Assembly: GCA_001839685.1 (NCBI GenBank)
Contig: MLAK01000549.1
Span: 123,801 to 187,800 of the forward strand
DNA length: 64,000 nt
Direction: 5' to 3'
Source of the DNA: Tritrichomonas foetus
Lineage: Eukaryota > Parabasalia > Tritrichomonadida > Tritrichomonadidae
A model generated the notes under the pieces. That model made no database searches and had not been told where the DNA came from. It was given only the letters and a program-made list of their open reading frames with translations. The position numbers were made by a program, and so were the translations under genes. Below, piece by piece: positions 26,414 through 35,889 of this stretch; position 1 is the first letter of the stretch, and each line of letters starts with the position of its first letter.

Positions 26414-28033
26414 TTACGCATTTGCGTTCTCTTTTATATGATCAATAACAGCACATAGAGACACTTTAGCATAGTCCAAAGTTTGTGAAATTTTTAAATT
26501 CTGAAAAAGATTTAAAAATCTTGAAGTTGCATTTGGACATATAAATGGCATAAATGCAAATGTTGGGACGAGCAACGAAAATATATCGTCGAAAGAAAGA
26601 TCAAATGCGTCTGAATTGGCATCATCACCCAATTGAATCATTGCAAAAACTTTTGCTGACCTTTCAAGAATTTTCATTACATCATAAATGCTGGCAGATA
26701 TATCTAAAGGATTCACTAGAAACTGGCACATGTATAAAATCTCTGAAGCTTCAAAAAATGAAGAATTTCCAAGCATTATTGCTCTCATTGGTTCATTGCA
26801 TAACGGTTCACCGAAGATAGTATTACTTATTTCCATACTTTTTGGTGTTTGTTCAAGAATTTGTTTACATTGATTTATGTATTTATGTGAACAGGGTGAC
26901 CCATATAAAACAGCACTATTTTCGATATAATAAAGATCGAAAAGAAATCTAATTGCAGCACATCTCATAACAATAAATGAATTCTTATCAACAGCTGCTC
27001 CTTTTCCTAAAGAGATAAAGAAAAACTGAACAAATGTATCAAAATCATTGAAATTTACAGGTGCTTCCATTATATCTTCAGAAAGAAAGGTTGAAACTGT
27101 AGAAACTTGAGAAACTTCACTCATTTCATCTGGACATGGTTCTAATAAGTTTTCATTAAAGATTGGGCTTGTATGTGCACTATCATCATAATCCATCTCT
27201 AAATTGTTACCATTCAATAGTGTCTTTTCGATATCATCAGATTGATTTAACATTTCTATTTGATGTCTTTGAGATTTTTCATCTTTCTTTTCTTTTAAAT
27301 CATGAATACTTCCTATTTGTGGCATTGTCATAAGTAGTTGTTGAAATTTTCCTATTAGACCACTCCTCATTGTATAAACATAAAATATATCATCAAATGG
27401 ATTTGGTGAAATATAAAGAAGTGTTGGATCTACTAATTCTGCTGTTTGTTGTAATTCGGTATATAGCATGTCAGCAGTCACAATTTCTAATTGAGTTCTA
27501 TTTCTTGAGCTTCTAATATATGAATACAGTGCTTGGAACTTAAAATTCATCTTTTTGTATTTTGGATCATTATTTATATCAATAAATTCAACAAATTTGT
27601 CATATTTAAAATAAACAGGAGCTACTTGATGAACACATTTATCAAGAAAAACAGCCATCTGAGAAATTATACCTGTATTAACTGCATATTTATCATTTTT
27701 ATATCTATGCATTTTAAGGAAGTAATTGAAGTATTTATTTCTTGCAAATGTAAGATGGTGAACGAGAAAAGGTATAGGATCAAGTCTTTTCTTGTGATAC
27801 GAGTTTAATAACTTCCTTTCAAAGTCCGCAAGTCTTATATTCTCTTGTAGTAGAGATAGAAGATTGCGATGTTGTGATTTCATTTGAAGAATTATATTTT
27901 CAACATTTTTCGATACTAAGGAAGCAGCATCCAGAAATTTTGAAAGAGAACCATCAATTGGTGGAATTTCGATGACAGAAAATCGTCTTCTTCTTTCAAG
28001 CCTGGTTTTCTCCCAATAGTTTTCTGTTTTCAT
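26414..28033 (-). CDS. VPS9-domain-like protein (candidate Rab5-family GEF)
   Basis: A 539-residue soluble protein. The N-terminal 240 residues are helical (FLDAASLVSKNVENIILQMK, LLSLLQENIRLADFERKLLN), followed by an acidic, Ser-rich linker (about 255-325). The C-terminal 200 residues resemble the VPS9 fold as it appears in the large trichomonad VPS9 family: FDTFVQFFFISLGKGA, SFIVMRCAAIRFLFDLYY, FDLSFDDIFSLLVPTFAF, where the DD of the SxDD motif is kept, and LDYAKVSLCAVIDHIKE as the final helices. VPS9 proteins activate Rab5-like GTPases on early endosomes. The match is moderate and by pattern only. No membrane segment or FYVE finger is present. Confidence 0.5.
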   Translation of the reverse strand: MKTENYWEKTRLERRRRFSVIEIPPIDGSLSKFLDAASLVSKNVENIILQMKSQHRNLLSLLQENIRLADFERKLLNSYHKKRLDPIPFLVHHLTFARNKYFNYFLKMHRYKNDKYAVNTGIISQMAVFLDKCVHQVAPVYFKYDKFVEFIDINNDPKYKKMNFKFQALYSYIRSSRNRTQLEIVTADMLYTELQQTAELVDPTLLYISPNPFDDIFYVYTMRSGLIGKFQQLLMTMPQIGSIHDLKEKKDEKSQRHQIEMLNQSDDIEKTLLNGNNLEMDYDDSAHTSPIFNENLLEPCPDEMSEVSQVSTVSTFLSEDIMEAPVNFNDFDTFVQFFFISLGKGAAVDKNSFIVMRCAAIRFLFDLYYIENSAVLYGSPCSHKYINQCKQILEQTPKSMEISNTIFGEPLCNEPMRAIMLGNSSFFEASEILYMCQFLVNPLDISASIYDVMKILERSAKVFAMIQLGDDANSDAFDLSFDDIFSLLVPTFAFMPFICPNATSRFLNLFQNLKISQTLDYAKVSLCAVIDHIKENANA

Positions 28034-28721
28034 TTGATTTTTTTATCTAGAATTCAAAGTTCAAAATTTGATGTTATATACACTGAAATTCACAATATCG
28101 TTCATTCAATTAAATTTGATTGTGTTTCTGAATATTTTTTTGTCTCATTCAGAAAATATTGATCCAGTTCAGACTATAAGAAATATATCTTCTTTGACCA
28201 AAACTCACAAAAAGACTTCAAATATAATTATCGTTGAAAAGAATGATTTCATTAGCAGAACCTTTTGTACTCACTAGAATGTGCTACATACTGCTTTATT
28301 TATCAGATTCATATAAATAGTTATGCTAAGATCTGAATGGGGAATTCTGATTATTTGATACCTTAATAAAGCGATTTAATAGTTTGAGGTGACGATATTG
28401 TTGGGGTTTATTAAATTTCCTTAGAATGAATTTTTTCTTAATTTTAATGTTTCTATTGATTATTAATATTTCTCTTGATTATTAATGTTTCTAATTTTTA
28501 TTAACACTTTCTTAATCACATTACTCGTATCATTCCCTAGCTATGATTCACAGTTACAAAAGCTGTTCATCATTCCAACAAAAGTCAGAAGATGAATCAA
28601 AAGAAAAAAGAAGGAAGAAAGAAAACAGAGAGATAATATTTAGTTGTTTATATCCATATTTTTATTCTTTAAAAAGGATCGTCATATTTAAAAGCAAAAA
28701 GTGACAAAATCGGCCAAAAAC
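28034..28721. other. AT-rich intergenic region
   Basis: A 688-bp space between two leftward genes. It contains the short T-rich repeat listed at 28447-28505. An open stretch at 28068-28277 (69 codons) has no recognisable protein character. Confidence 0.5.
28447..28505. repeat. About 20-bp imperfect tandem repeat, 3 copies
   Basis: Three imperfect copies based on ATGTTTCTATTGATTATTAA (second ATTTCTCTTGATTATTAA, third TTTCTAATTTTTATTAAC), about 215 bases past the stop of the CNOT11-like gene. Confidence 0.6.
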
Positions 28722-30011
28722 TCATGCCGAGAGGAGGGAGGCGAGCTCCTGAGACTCTTTGAGAGATTCATTCTTCGGTTCCACACAGAAACTGTAAAGC
28801 TCAACGAGAAGGTCAACTCCAAACCGTTTTCCTTCCCAAAAAGCCTCGCAAAGCATCTGACAAAACAAAGAAACGCTTTTCAGGTAATTTTCGTTGTTGT
28901 TTATAGTTTTAATTGTATTCATTGCTTTGTATATGTAATTTTCGAATTGGGCAGCCTGTAAATCTGGGTTAACAAGTATTTCCTTGATAACTTTTGCTTT
29001 AGATTGGGTCAAAGCGACACTTGCGAGTTGATCCAATAATTTGTCATTTTTCTTGACCAAGTATAAAACTATTTCTTGTGCTATTGGTGGGTTATTTTCA
29101 ATTAACATTTCGATCTGTGATGAAGTCATGTCAGCTTCAGAAGAAAGCTCAGGATTCTTCTTCAGCTCGCGTGAAAGAGAGTCAATTTCGGCTGGCTTGA
29201 GCGGGTTGTCTATTGCCTTGCGAATGAGTGAAACAGCAGCTTCTTTGGAGTTGAGTGATACATATTCATCGAATAAGGCCGGAGCTGTATCAAATGAGGA
29301 GATGAATGTCTGCTGGACTTCTCCTGGAAATATTGGCGTGATTTCTGGGGCTGGGCGAACATAAGGCGGTTCAAAATCATTATAAATAGTCGGATCAGAT
29401 AAAAGCTCAACTAATATCTGTGAAGGCGTCATAACTACCCTTTCGAGATTGGAATTTGATGTTGAATGAGATCCAAGAGCGTTTAAGTTCGAGTTTGAGG
29501 AATTTGAATTGATATTTCCATTTTCCGTTTTTTCGATTTCTTTTGAAAGAACAGGTGAAATTCGAGCCTGATAAGCTTTTGGCGCTGATAGATTGATGTT
29601 TGTGGAATTCGGAATGGAGAAATTGGGACTCAAAATCGCTTTAAGAGTCAGATTGTCAATCGCGTCCGTGTCGCCGTTGTCAAGGATGCAGCTGACTATG
29701 TCGTAGAGTTGTGGCGGGCAGAAGTTCGGATTTGTGATTCGCACCTCATTAAAGAGATGGACGAAAACGGGAAGAAACGGGCTGTCATGAATAGGAACTT
29801 TGTTGAATTCTCGAAAGAGGAGCCACGTTGCGACAATTTGATGAGGGTGTTCGAGCAAGCCGTCTGATAAAAGCATGGATATTCCTGTTAATGCAACCAT
29901 GCGATTGCGAACGTCAAAAGAAGAATGGAATTTCGAATAGATGGTAGATAGGCTGTCAGTCTGGTTTGATAATAGCTCGACGAAAGATTCAGCGACTTGT
30001 CGATCAAGCAT
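28722..30011 (-). CDS. CNOT11: CCR4-NOT complex subunit 11
   Basis: A 429-residue protein matching CNOT11. The N-terminal helical half (LLSNQTDSLSTIYSKFHSSFDVRNRMVALTGISMLL) precedes a disordered Asn/Ser stretch (about 165-195). The conserved C-terminal half has FEPPYVRPAPEI, where human has VRPPYIRVPPP, then AIDNPLKPAEIDSLSRELKKNPEL and MLIENNPPIAQEIVLYLVKK, which mirrors the human DLVENNPLVAIEMLLKLM segment, and a final LLVELYSFCVE. CNOT11 with CNOT10 forms a module docking on the CNOT1 scaffold of the deadenylase complex; this predicts an mRNA deadenylation role in the cytoplasm. The usual length is about 500 residues. Start at 30009-30011, after GGAAAAGTTTTTTTTT. The stop is TGA. Confidence 0.85.
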   Translation of the reverse strand: MLDRQVAESFVELLSNQTDSLSTIYSKFHSSFDVRNRMVALTGISMLLSDGLLEHPHQIVATWLLFREFNKVPIHDSPFLPVFVHLFNEVRITNPNFCPPQLYDIVSCILDNGDTDAIDNLTLKAILSPNFSIPNSTNINLSAPKAYQARISPVLSKEIEKTENGNINSNSSNSNLNALGSHSTSNSNLERVVMTPSQILVELLSDPTIYNDFEPPYVRPAPEITPIFPGEVQQTFISSFDTAPALFDEYVSLNSKEAAVSLIRKAIDNPLKPAEIDSLSRELKKNPELSSEADMTSSQIEMLIENNPPIAQEIVLYLVKKNDKLLDQLASVALTQSKAKVIKEILVNPDLQAAQFENYIYKAMNTIKTINNNENYLKSVSLFCQMLCEAFWEGKRFGVDLLVELYSFCVEPKNESLKESQELASLLSA

Positions 30012-30947
30012 AAAAAAAAACTTTTCCTTTGTTTAAAAGTTAACAAAATATAGTAACATCATCAAACAAACTTTGTCAAATTCTCATATAGTGTCAACTC
30101 ATGATTCTTTTGTTAGAGACAGTTTTTAATTCATTCTTCATTTAAAAATTCATTTATAGAATGACATTTCATTGGGAAATTCCAGGAATGATTCATTACA
30201 TTAATATCATCATTTGTTGGCATGATTAAATAGTTCATAAATTATGTCTGTGGCTTATATTATATGGGCAAATGATATTTTTTCCAATAGAAGGCTAGAA
30301 AATGAAAAATTCATTCCATCTGAATTAAGAAACTCAGCTTTTTCAACGTTGACGATCAACTGACTCAGAATATGCAATACTATTATTTTAATCATATCTT
30401 GAAATGCTACACCATTAAAAATATTTGATAGTTTTGTATTAGCATAATAAAGAATGTAGTTAGCTTAATTTATGGTGAAAATCTCCCATAAAGTCAAGCC
30501 GAATATTATTCATGGATTTCCATCATCTTAGTATTCTTCCAATTCATATTATGTTTTTTAACAAGTTATTATCTAAATAAAACCAATTACAAATGAGGTT
30601 TGTTTTGATCATTTATAGATTTTTAAAAAACGTTTTGTCACACTTCAATCTGATGTTCAAAGAAGATCATTCATATTTAATTGTTGAGTTTATTTATGAG
30701 CAAATATGTTTTAAAGGCCATGTCAAAGTAGGAATTGATCGACTTATAAATACCACTTCGATTCCAAATCAAGCAAGCATTTCTCTCTGTAAAAGTGATT
30801 GTGATGTTTTAAGAAAGATAATCACAATGATGAGTTTTTGAATATCATCTGGGATAATACGATAGAAAGACAGATATTTTCAGAAATTGGAAAATGTGAC
30901 AATTGCAACGCTAAACAATTCACCTTGATGTATAATCATCAAATTTG
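30012..30947. other. Divergent intergenic region
   Basis: A 936-bp AT-rich region between the starts of CNOT11 and VPS39. An ATG-initiated 82-codon frame (30593-30841, rightward) reads FKEDHSYLIVEFIYEQICFK in part, but I know no relative, so I do not call it. No repeats. Confidence 0.5.
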
Positions 30948-33509
30948 ATGGATGATGATAACTTTCCCCTTGTGTTTCATGAACCTAGTTTAATTGAATT
31001 GCAATCGATAAATGAGATATCAAATGTGTTTTGTACAGATAAATACTGGTACATCCTCAGTTCAGGAAAAAAGTTATTTCAAATTGGGATAGATTCGCTG
31101 TATTTAAGTGCTAGTTCTCAAGATATAATTCGTCCAATATGTGACATCCAATTTGATTCTTATATTAAAAAAATAGATTTTATAAATTATAAAAAAAAGA
31201 CATATATTATTTACCTAAAAAAGAAGCAATTATTTTTGATTGATGAAGACTCACTCAATCTAAAGAACCAAGAACCAATAATAGATCATAAAAACATAAT
31301 TGATTTTTGTATTGTACAGGAAGAAAATTCGATACGCATTTTAACACCTGATTGGAATGATAGAGGAAAATGTTTAATTCAAACTTATTTATTCGTTGAT
31401 GAGAAAAGACTCACAAGAAATTCGGAAAATCCTATCGAAACTCAGGTCACAATCACAGATAAAGGAAAACTTGCATGTACTTTTAAGTACGCATTAGTCA
31501 ATTTTAATGGAAAAAATATATTTTATGAAAATGGACAAACACCTATCCAAGTCAATGTTGATGGTACAATAGATATTGGTTTAGTCAAATCTACTATCAA
31601 AACGCCAAACTTGTTCTACATTTTGACAAAGAAATGTTTGGTTCTAATTTCATATAAGGCAGATAAAGTGGAAATAAGTTTTGATATGCCAATTTTTAAA
31701 TGTGATATTTTTTATCCATATGCAATTGTAATTTTTAAAAAAAAGATTGAAGTAATAACACTTGTCGGTGGTTTAAGAAAGGTATTTCATATTGATCAAT
31801 ATAACAATCACTTCTATGTGAAAGTGTTGAATGATTATTCATTTTTATATACTGTTTTAAATAAGCTCTATTTTGTTAAATTTATTTCTCCTGTTACCCA
31901 GATCGATTCATTTGTAATGAAATATGAATGGGAAAATGCAATTGAATTATGTTCCTTATTTCAAAATAATAATGAAGCATTGAAATATAAACTGCATGAA
32001 TTATATTGTTTGTATGGAAAAACTTTACTGATGAAGGAAATGTATGTAGAAGCTTTTATAAATTTCCAAAAATGTGAACATAAGCCTATGAGCATATTAC
32101 GCAATTTTTCTTCATTACTACCAAATGAAATATTCCTAGATTCTACGTTTTATAAAGATTGGAAATTAGAATCGAAAAAATTGAGTATTGAAAAACAACA
32201 AAGTACAGAATGTGTTAATGAATTAATTAGATATTTAGAGAAAAAACTTCAAACACAAAATTATGATACCAACAACGATTTAACTACAACAAAAGTTATT
32301 AATACTATGCTAATAAAATGTTATTTTTTAACTCAACCATCTCAATTGATACCTTATTTAACATCAAAGCCTTTAATTTTTATTGATTCAACACTGGAAT
32401 TCTTGAAAAATGTTGGAAATGGTGAAGAATATTATATTGAACTTTGTAAAATCTATGAACATGAACAAGAGGCAGTTAATTATTTGATTACATTAGGAAA
32501 TATTGAAAAACTTATTACACATATTCAAGAATCTGTAGATTTCGAAAAATATGCAAAACAAGTTTTCCTTCTCGTTTATGAAAAAGATTATGAATCATCA
32601 GCATTACTTTTTTGTAGCAAATTTTTGAACAATTCTCAGGCATTTGATATTCTAGAATTTTTAGAGGATTGTATTTCCAATGATGAATATAAAAATCAAA
32701 TTCAAATTATATTTCTCATATTCTGTGTCGAAACTAGGCAATTAAAAGAATCAAAGTTGATTATTTTATTAATCAACAAAATTCTTTTTGCATTAAAAGA
32801 TATTGAAGAATTTCGAAGTAAAAATACAAACAAAATATATGTTTCAATTGAGAATGAAGAACATCCTAGAATCAAGAAATATCGAGCAGAATTACAAAAA
32901 ATATTTGAAAAATGTAATCATTCCATTGCAAGATCACAACATGAAAGAATCTCAGTTTGCTTTTTAGAAGAGAAGCTTTCTGCTTTAAGAAATATTGGTC
33001 TTTATGATGATTGTATTTCATTAATCACCAATAGAAATATTGACTTTTTAATTATGATTAACTTTTGTGAATTATCAAGGATAGCTGGAAAAGATGATAT
33101 TTATACAATGTTGTACCTCAAGCTTAGTAAAATTGAAGAAGATCAACATGAACGACTATTTAAGTTAATAAAAATGAAAAAACAATATTTGGATGCAACA
33201 GTTGTAATTCAGCACCTCCCAACAGGGGTAAAAATATATGAAATTCTAGATTACTTAAAATATATGACCGTTGATATTCAAAATGAAATTCGTCAAACAA
33301 AACTAGAAAATGCTTTAACAAATAACACAATAATTCACAGAAAGCAGGAATTGAAATATTTGAAAGCAGGAAGCGTAACAATAACGCCTGATACAATATG
33401 CTCAACGTGTGGAAACTTGATTGGAATGTCAGATTTTTATGTTTTAGAAAACAATACAATAGTTCATGTTGCATGCTGTCCACCAGATGATGCATTCAAT
33501 TTGTTTTAA
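30948..33509 (+). CDS. VPS39/TRAP1-type HOPS/CORVET subunit
   Basis: An 853-residue protein; start ATG 30948 (MDDDNFPLVFHEP), with TTG just before. Residues 1-320 form a CNH-type beta-propeller (YWYILSSGKKLFQIG, YIIYLKKKQLFLIDED). From 325 to 790 it is a helical solenoid like the clathrin-repeat region of Vps proteins (WENAIELCSLFQNN, LYGKTLLMKEMYVEAFINFQKC). The C-terminus (about 815-845) has a zinc-ribbon-like CSTCGNLIGMSDFYVLENN then VHVACC, matching the end of VPS39 and TGFBRAP1/VPS3, where human VPS39 has a CMVCKKKIGNSAF segment. Such subunits tether late endosomes (with Rab7) or early endosomes (with Rab5) for fusion. Which of VPS39 and VPS3 it is cannot be settled. The stop is TAAAA. 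Confidence 0.8.
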   Translation: MDDDNFPLVFHEPSLIELQSINEISNVFCTDKYWYILSSGKKLFQIGIDSLYLSASSQDIIRPICDIQFDSYIKKIDFINYKKKTYIIYLKKKQLFLIDEDSLNLKNQEPIIDHKNIIDFCIVQEENSIRILTPDWNDRGKCLIQTYLFVDEKRLTRNSENPIETQVTITDKGKLACTFKYALVNFNGKNIFYENGQTPIQVNVDGTIDIGLVKSTIKTPNLFYILTKKCLVLISYKADKVEISFDMPIFKCDIFYPYAIVIFKKKIEVITLVGGLRKVFHIDQYNNHFYVKVLNDYSFLYTVLNKLYFVKFISPVTQIDSFVMKYEWENAIELCSLFQNNNEALKYKLHELYCLYGKTLLMKEMYVEAFINFQKCEHKPMSILRNFSSLLPNEIFLDSTFYKDWKLESKKLSIEKQQSTECVNELIRYLEKKLQTQNYDTNNDLTTTKVINTMLIKCYFLTQPSQLIPYLTSKPLIFIDSTLEFLKNVGNGEEYYIELCKIYEHEQEAVNYLITLGNIEKLITHIQESVDFEKYAKQVFLLVYEKDYESSALLFCSKFLNNSQAFDILEFLEDCISNDEYKNQIQIIFLIFCVETRQLKESKLIILLINKILFALKDIEEFRSKNTNKIYVSIENEEHPRIKKYRAELQKIFEKCNHSIARSQHERISVCFLEEKLSALRNIGLYDDCISLITNRNIDFLIMINFCELSRIAGKDDIYTMLYLKLSKIEEDQHERLFKLIKMKKQYLDATVVIQHLPTGVKIYEILDYLKYMTVDIQNEIRQTKLENALTNNTIIHRKQELKYLKAGSVTITPDTICSTCGNLIGMSDFYVLENNTIVHVACCPPDDAFNLF

Positions 33510-34116
33510 AACGCATTATTTCAAGATTTATTTATTCTTACACATTTTATTAATTCGAATTATCAAATTTGAACTCGCAAGCAGAGCTATTAAATGCATC
33601 TTTTGAGTATTCAGAGAATAATGAATTATTCACATGGTTAGATTTTTACTTTCACATTTGCAAGTTCTCCGAACAATCTACTTGAGAAGATGTTATGTAT
33701 TTTAAACTTTTTTTGTTATTTTCCAGATAGTATATTTCCCCAGACCACAATATTGCACAGATTTGATGATTTTCATAATGATGCAATATCAATTGGTGTT
33801 GAATCTAATTAGACATATATGATGGATTTTCAGCAGAATGTATCAACTCATGAGTGAAGATTGAATCATTTTTTTGACTCAAAGTCCATTCAAAAATTTG
33901 AATTGAAATAAATTGATTTCCCAATTTTTCATAGATATTGTAAAAAAACGAAATAGATCAAAAAGTTCAACCGTATTGAAATTTTCATTAAGATATAAAT
34001 ATAATTCGTATGTTTAAAAATGAACCAAACAAAATTTTCATTAAGATATATCAAAAAGTTCCCAGGAAATCATTCAAACTAAAGCTATCAAACAAAACTG
34101 CTTTTTTTTTCCCATC
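33510..34116. other. Intergenic region with a short duplication
   Basis: A 607-bp space between two rightward genes. ATTTTCATTAAGATATA occurs twice (about 33980-33996 and 34034-34050), each close to a CAAAAAGTT (about 33959 and 34052-34060), so about 55-75 bases may have been copied in the promoter of the next gene. Confidence 0.45.
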
Positions 34117-35580
34117 ATGGCGGATTTTCCATCGTTTGAAGAGATTTCTCATCAGGCAGAACAGCTCGAAGAATTGCAAGATATGCTTTCCGATCCCGAC
34201 GACGTTTCTTCATCACGAGTTTGCGAATTCATCAAAAATTCATTTTTAATCAACGATTTGAGAACTTTAGCAGAGGAACTTGTTGATTTATTCGTAATTC
34301 GGCCCGACAAAGAGTCTTACATTATAAGGATAATCAAAAAACTCATCAAAAAGTCCAAAAGTGTTTCCGAACTGTCAAATTTGAAACATGCGATATTAAA
34401 TATCTTCTATCCAAAACACGCAAGTTCACGACCGGTTGCCATTTTACGATCAATGCTTGATGCGAAAATATTTAAATCCACAGAAATCATCGACGTCGTC
34501 CTCGAGCAAACATTAGATTATATCGATTTTCTGATGTTCGCTCCCGAAATTTTCTCGTGCTCTAAAGATATGTTTGAACAATTTAAGAAAGAGTTTAGCA
34601 AGCAAATAAATCAAGTTTACAATATTGATGCATTATTTGAAGATGATTTTTCTTTCCTTAAGGAATGCTATAAATACAAATCTGTCCCAAATTCACCACA
34701 GTTTTGCATTATGAAAGATGACATTGACCTTTTCCAGTCATGCTATGCATCGAAAAATGAATTCAATATCAACAAAAAACTTGTTTGGTCACCTTTTGGC
34801 TTTTTCAATGGAAAGTGTTTTGATAAGAAATCAAATGAAGTGAGTCTAATTTCGTATGCTGCTAATTTTGGATCAATAAAAATATTCAAATTTTTGTATT
34901 TGAATATGTCAAAAGAGGAACTCATCAGGAAAAAGAACACAATTTTGATGCATTGTGCAACTGTGGGAAATAATCCAGAAATAATTCATATTCTTGAACA
35001 TGCAAACCTACCATTCAATAAAGCAATTAAAACGGCAATTTATTTTCGTAGAGAAGAACTTTATGAATGGTTTACAACAGTCAAACTCGGTCGTAAAAAA
35101 GTCGAAAAACCCGATTTTATTATGAAAACTGCAATTTCTTGCATAAGATCGAATAACATGAAATTCTTATCATACGTTTTAGATTATTCAAAGAGTCTTG
35201 AAAGAGACAAGCAATACCAATGCCTTAGATATGCCGTACAATATAATCGAATGTTCATGACTCGCTTCCTTGTCTCGCATGCACTAAATGAATTCAAAAA
35301 ATTGAAAATTATCCCACAAAATGACCAGCCTTCACTTCTGTGTTATGCTGTAATGCAAAATGATATTGATATGGTGAAGTTTGTGATTTCATTTGATTCA
35401 AAGAATAAAAATCATCCGCCAAACGTACAAGGGAAGAAATATCCACGCGCATTCGATATTGCTGTAAAACATGATCCGTCAAAGAAAGGCACTCTTTGCA
35501 AGTTCCTCAAGAAACACAAATGTTATCAAACTGATAACATGGTCGCTCCAATTGACAATGCGGGATGCATCATCATGTGA
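34117..35580 (+). CDS. Ankyrin-repeat protein with C-terminal CaaX box
   Basis: A 487-residue protein. The N-terminal 190 residues are helical (LAEELVDLFVIRPDK, IIRIIKKLIKKSKSVSEL). Residues about 230-470 form divergent ankyrin repeats of the DUF3447 kind common in trichomonads: SLISYAANFGSIKIFKFLYLN, ILMHCATVGNNPEIIHILEHA, LLCYAVMQNDIDMVKFVISF. The last residues are NAGCIIM followed by TGA; CIIM is a textbook CaaX prenylation signal, with Met favouring farnesylation. That predicts a membrane-tethered ankyrin scaffold, although there is no signal peptide or membrane segment. The ATG is at 34117, with CAAAAAGTT 57 bases before it. Its binding partner is unknown. Confidence 0.75.
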   Translation: MADFPSFEEISHQAEQLEELQDMLSDPDDVSSSRVCEFIKNSFLINDLRTLAEELVDLFVIRPDKESYIIRIIKKLIKKSKSVSELSNLKHAILNIFYPKHASSRPVAILRSMLDAKIFKSTEIIDVVLEQTLDYIDFLMFAPEIFSCSKDMFEQFKKEFSKQINQVYNIDALFEDDFSFLKECYKYKSVPNSPQFCIMKDDIDLFQSCYASKNEFNINKKLVWSPFGFFNGKCFDKKSNEVSLISYAANFGSIKIFKFLYLNMSKEELIRKKNTILMHCATVGNNPEIIHILEHANLPFNKAIKTAIYFRREELYEWFTTVKLGRKKVEKPDFIMKTAISCIRSNNMKFLSYVLDYSKSLERDKQYQCLRYAVQYNRMFMTRFLVSHALNEFKKLKIIPQNDQPSLLCYAVMQNDIDMVKFVISFDSKNKNHPPNVQGKKYPRAFDIAVKHDPSKKGTLCKFLKKHKCYQTDNMVAPIDNAGCIIM

Positions 35581-35734
35581 TAGCGAAAGCTGTTTATAAG
35601 TGTTGTAAATATATATTATATATCGTAGATTTAATAAATCTATTTTCTTTGTTATTTTTTCTTTCTTTATTTTATTTTTAATGGAAGGGCTCTTTGGGCG
35701 AGAATCAGGGCACATCCTGATCAGATAGAGAAGA

Positions 35735-35848
35735 ACATTCACAAACAATACAAACATTCACAAACAATATAAACACTCACAAACAATATAAACACTCACA
35801 AACAATATAAACATTCACAAACAATATAAACATACACAAACAATATAG
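35735..35848. repeat. 19-bp minisatellite, 6 copies
   Basis: Six head-to-tail copies of ACATTCACAAACAATATAA (one ACAATACAA end, two ACACTC starts, one ACATAC start). It lies between the stops of two convergent genes, 155 bases after the ankyrin gene and 42 bases before the stop of the F420-ligase homologue. Confidence 0.95.
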
Positions 35849-35889
35849 AAATGAATAAATGATAATAAAAATTAATATATGGAAGTTCT

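Noticed and set aside
30593..30841. 82-codon ATG frame in the CNOT11/VPS39 spacer
   Set aside because: No relatives known, AT-driven composition and no clear promoter motif; left as spacer.
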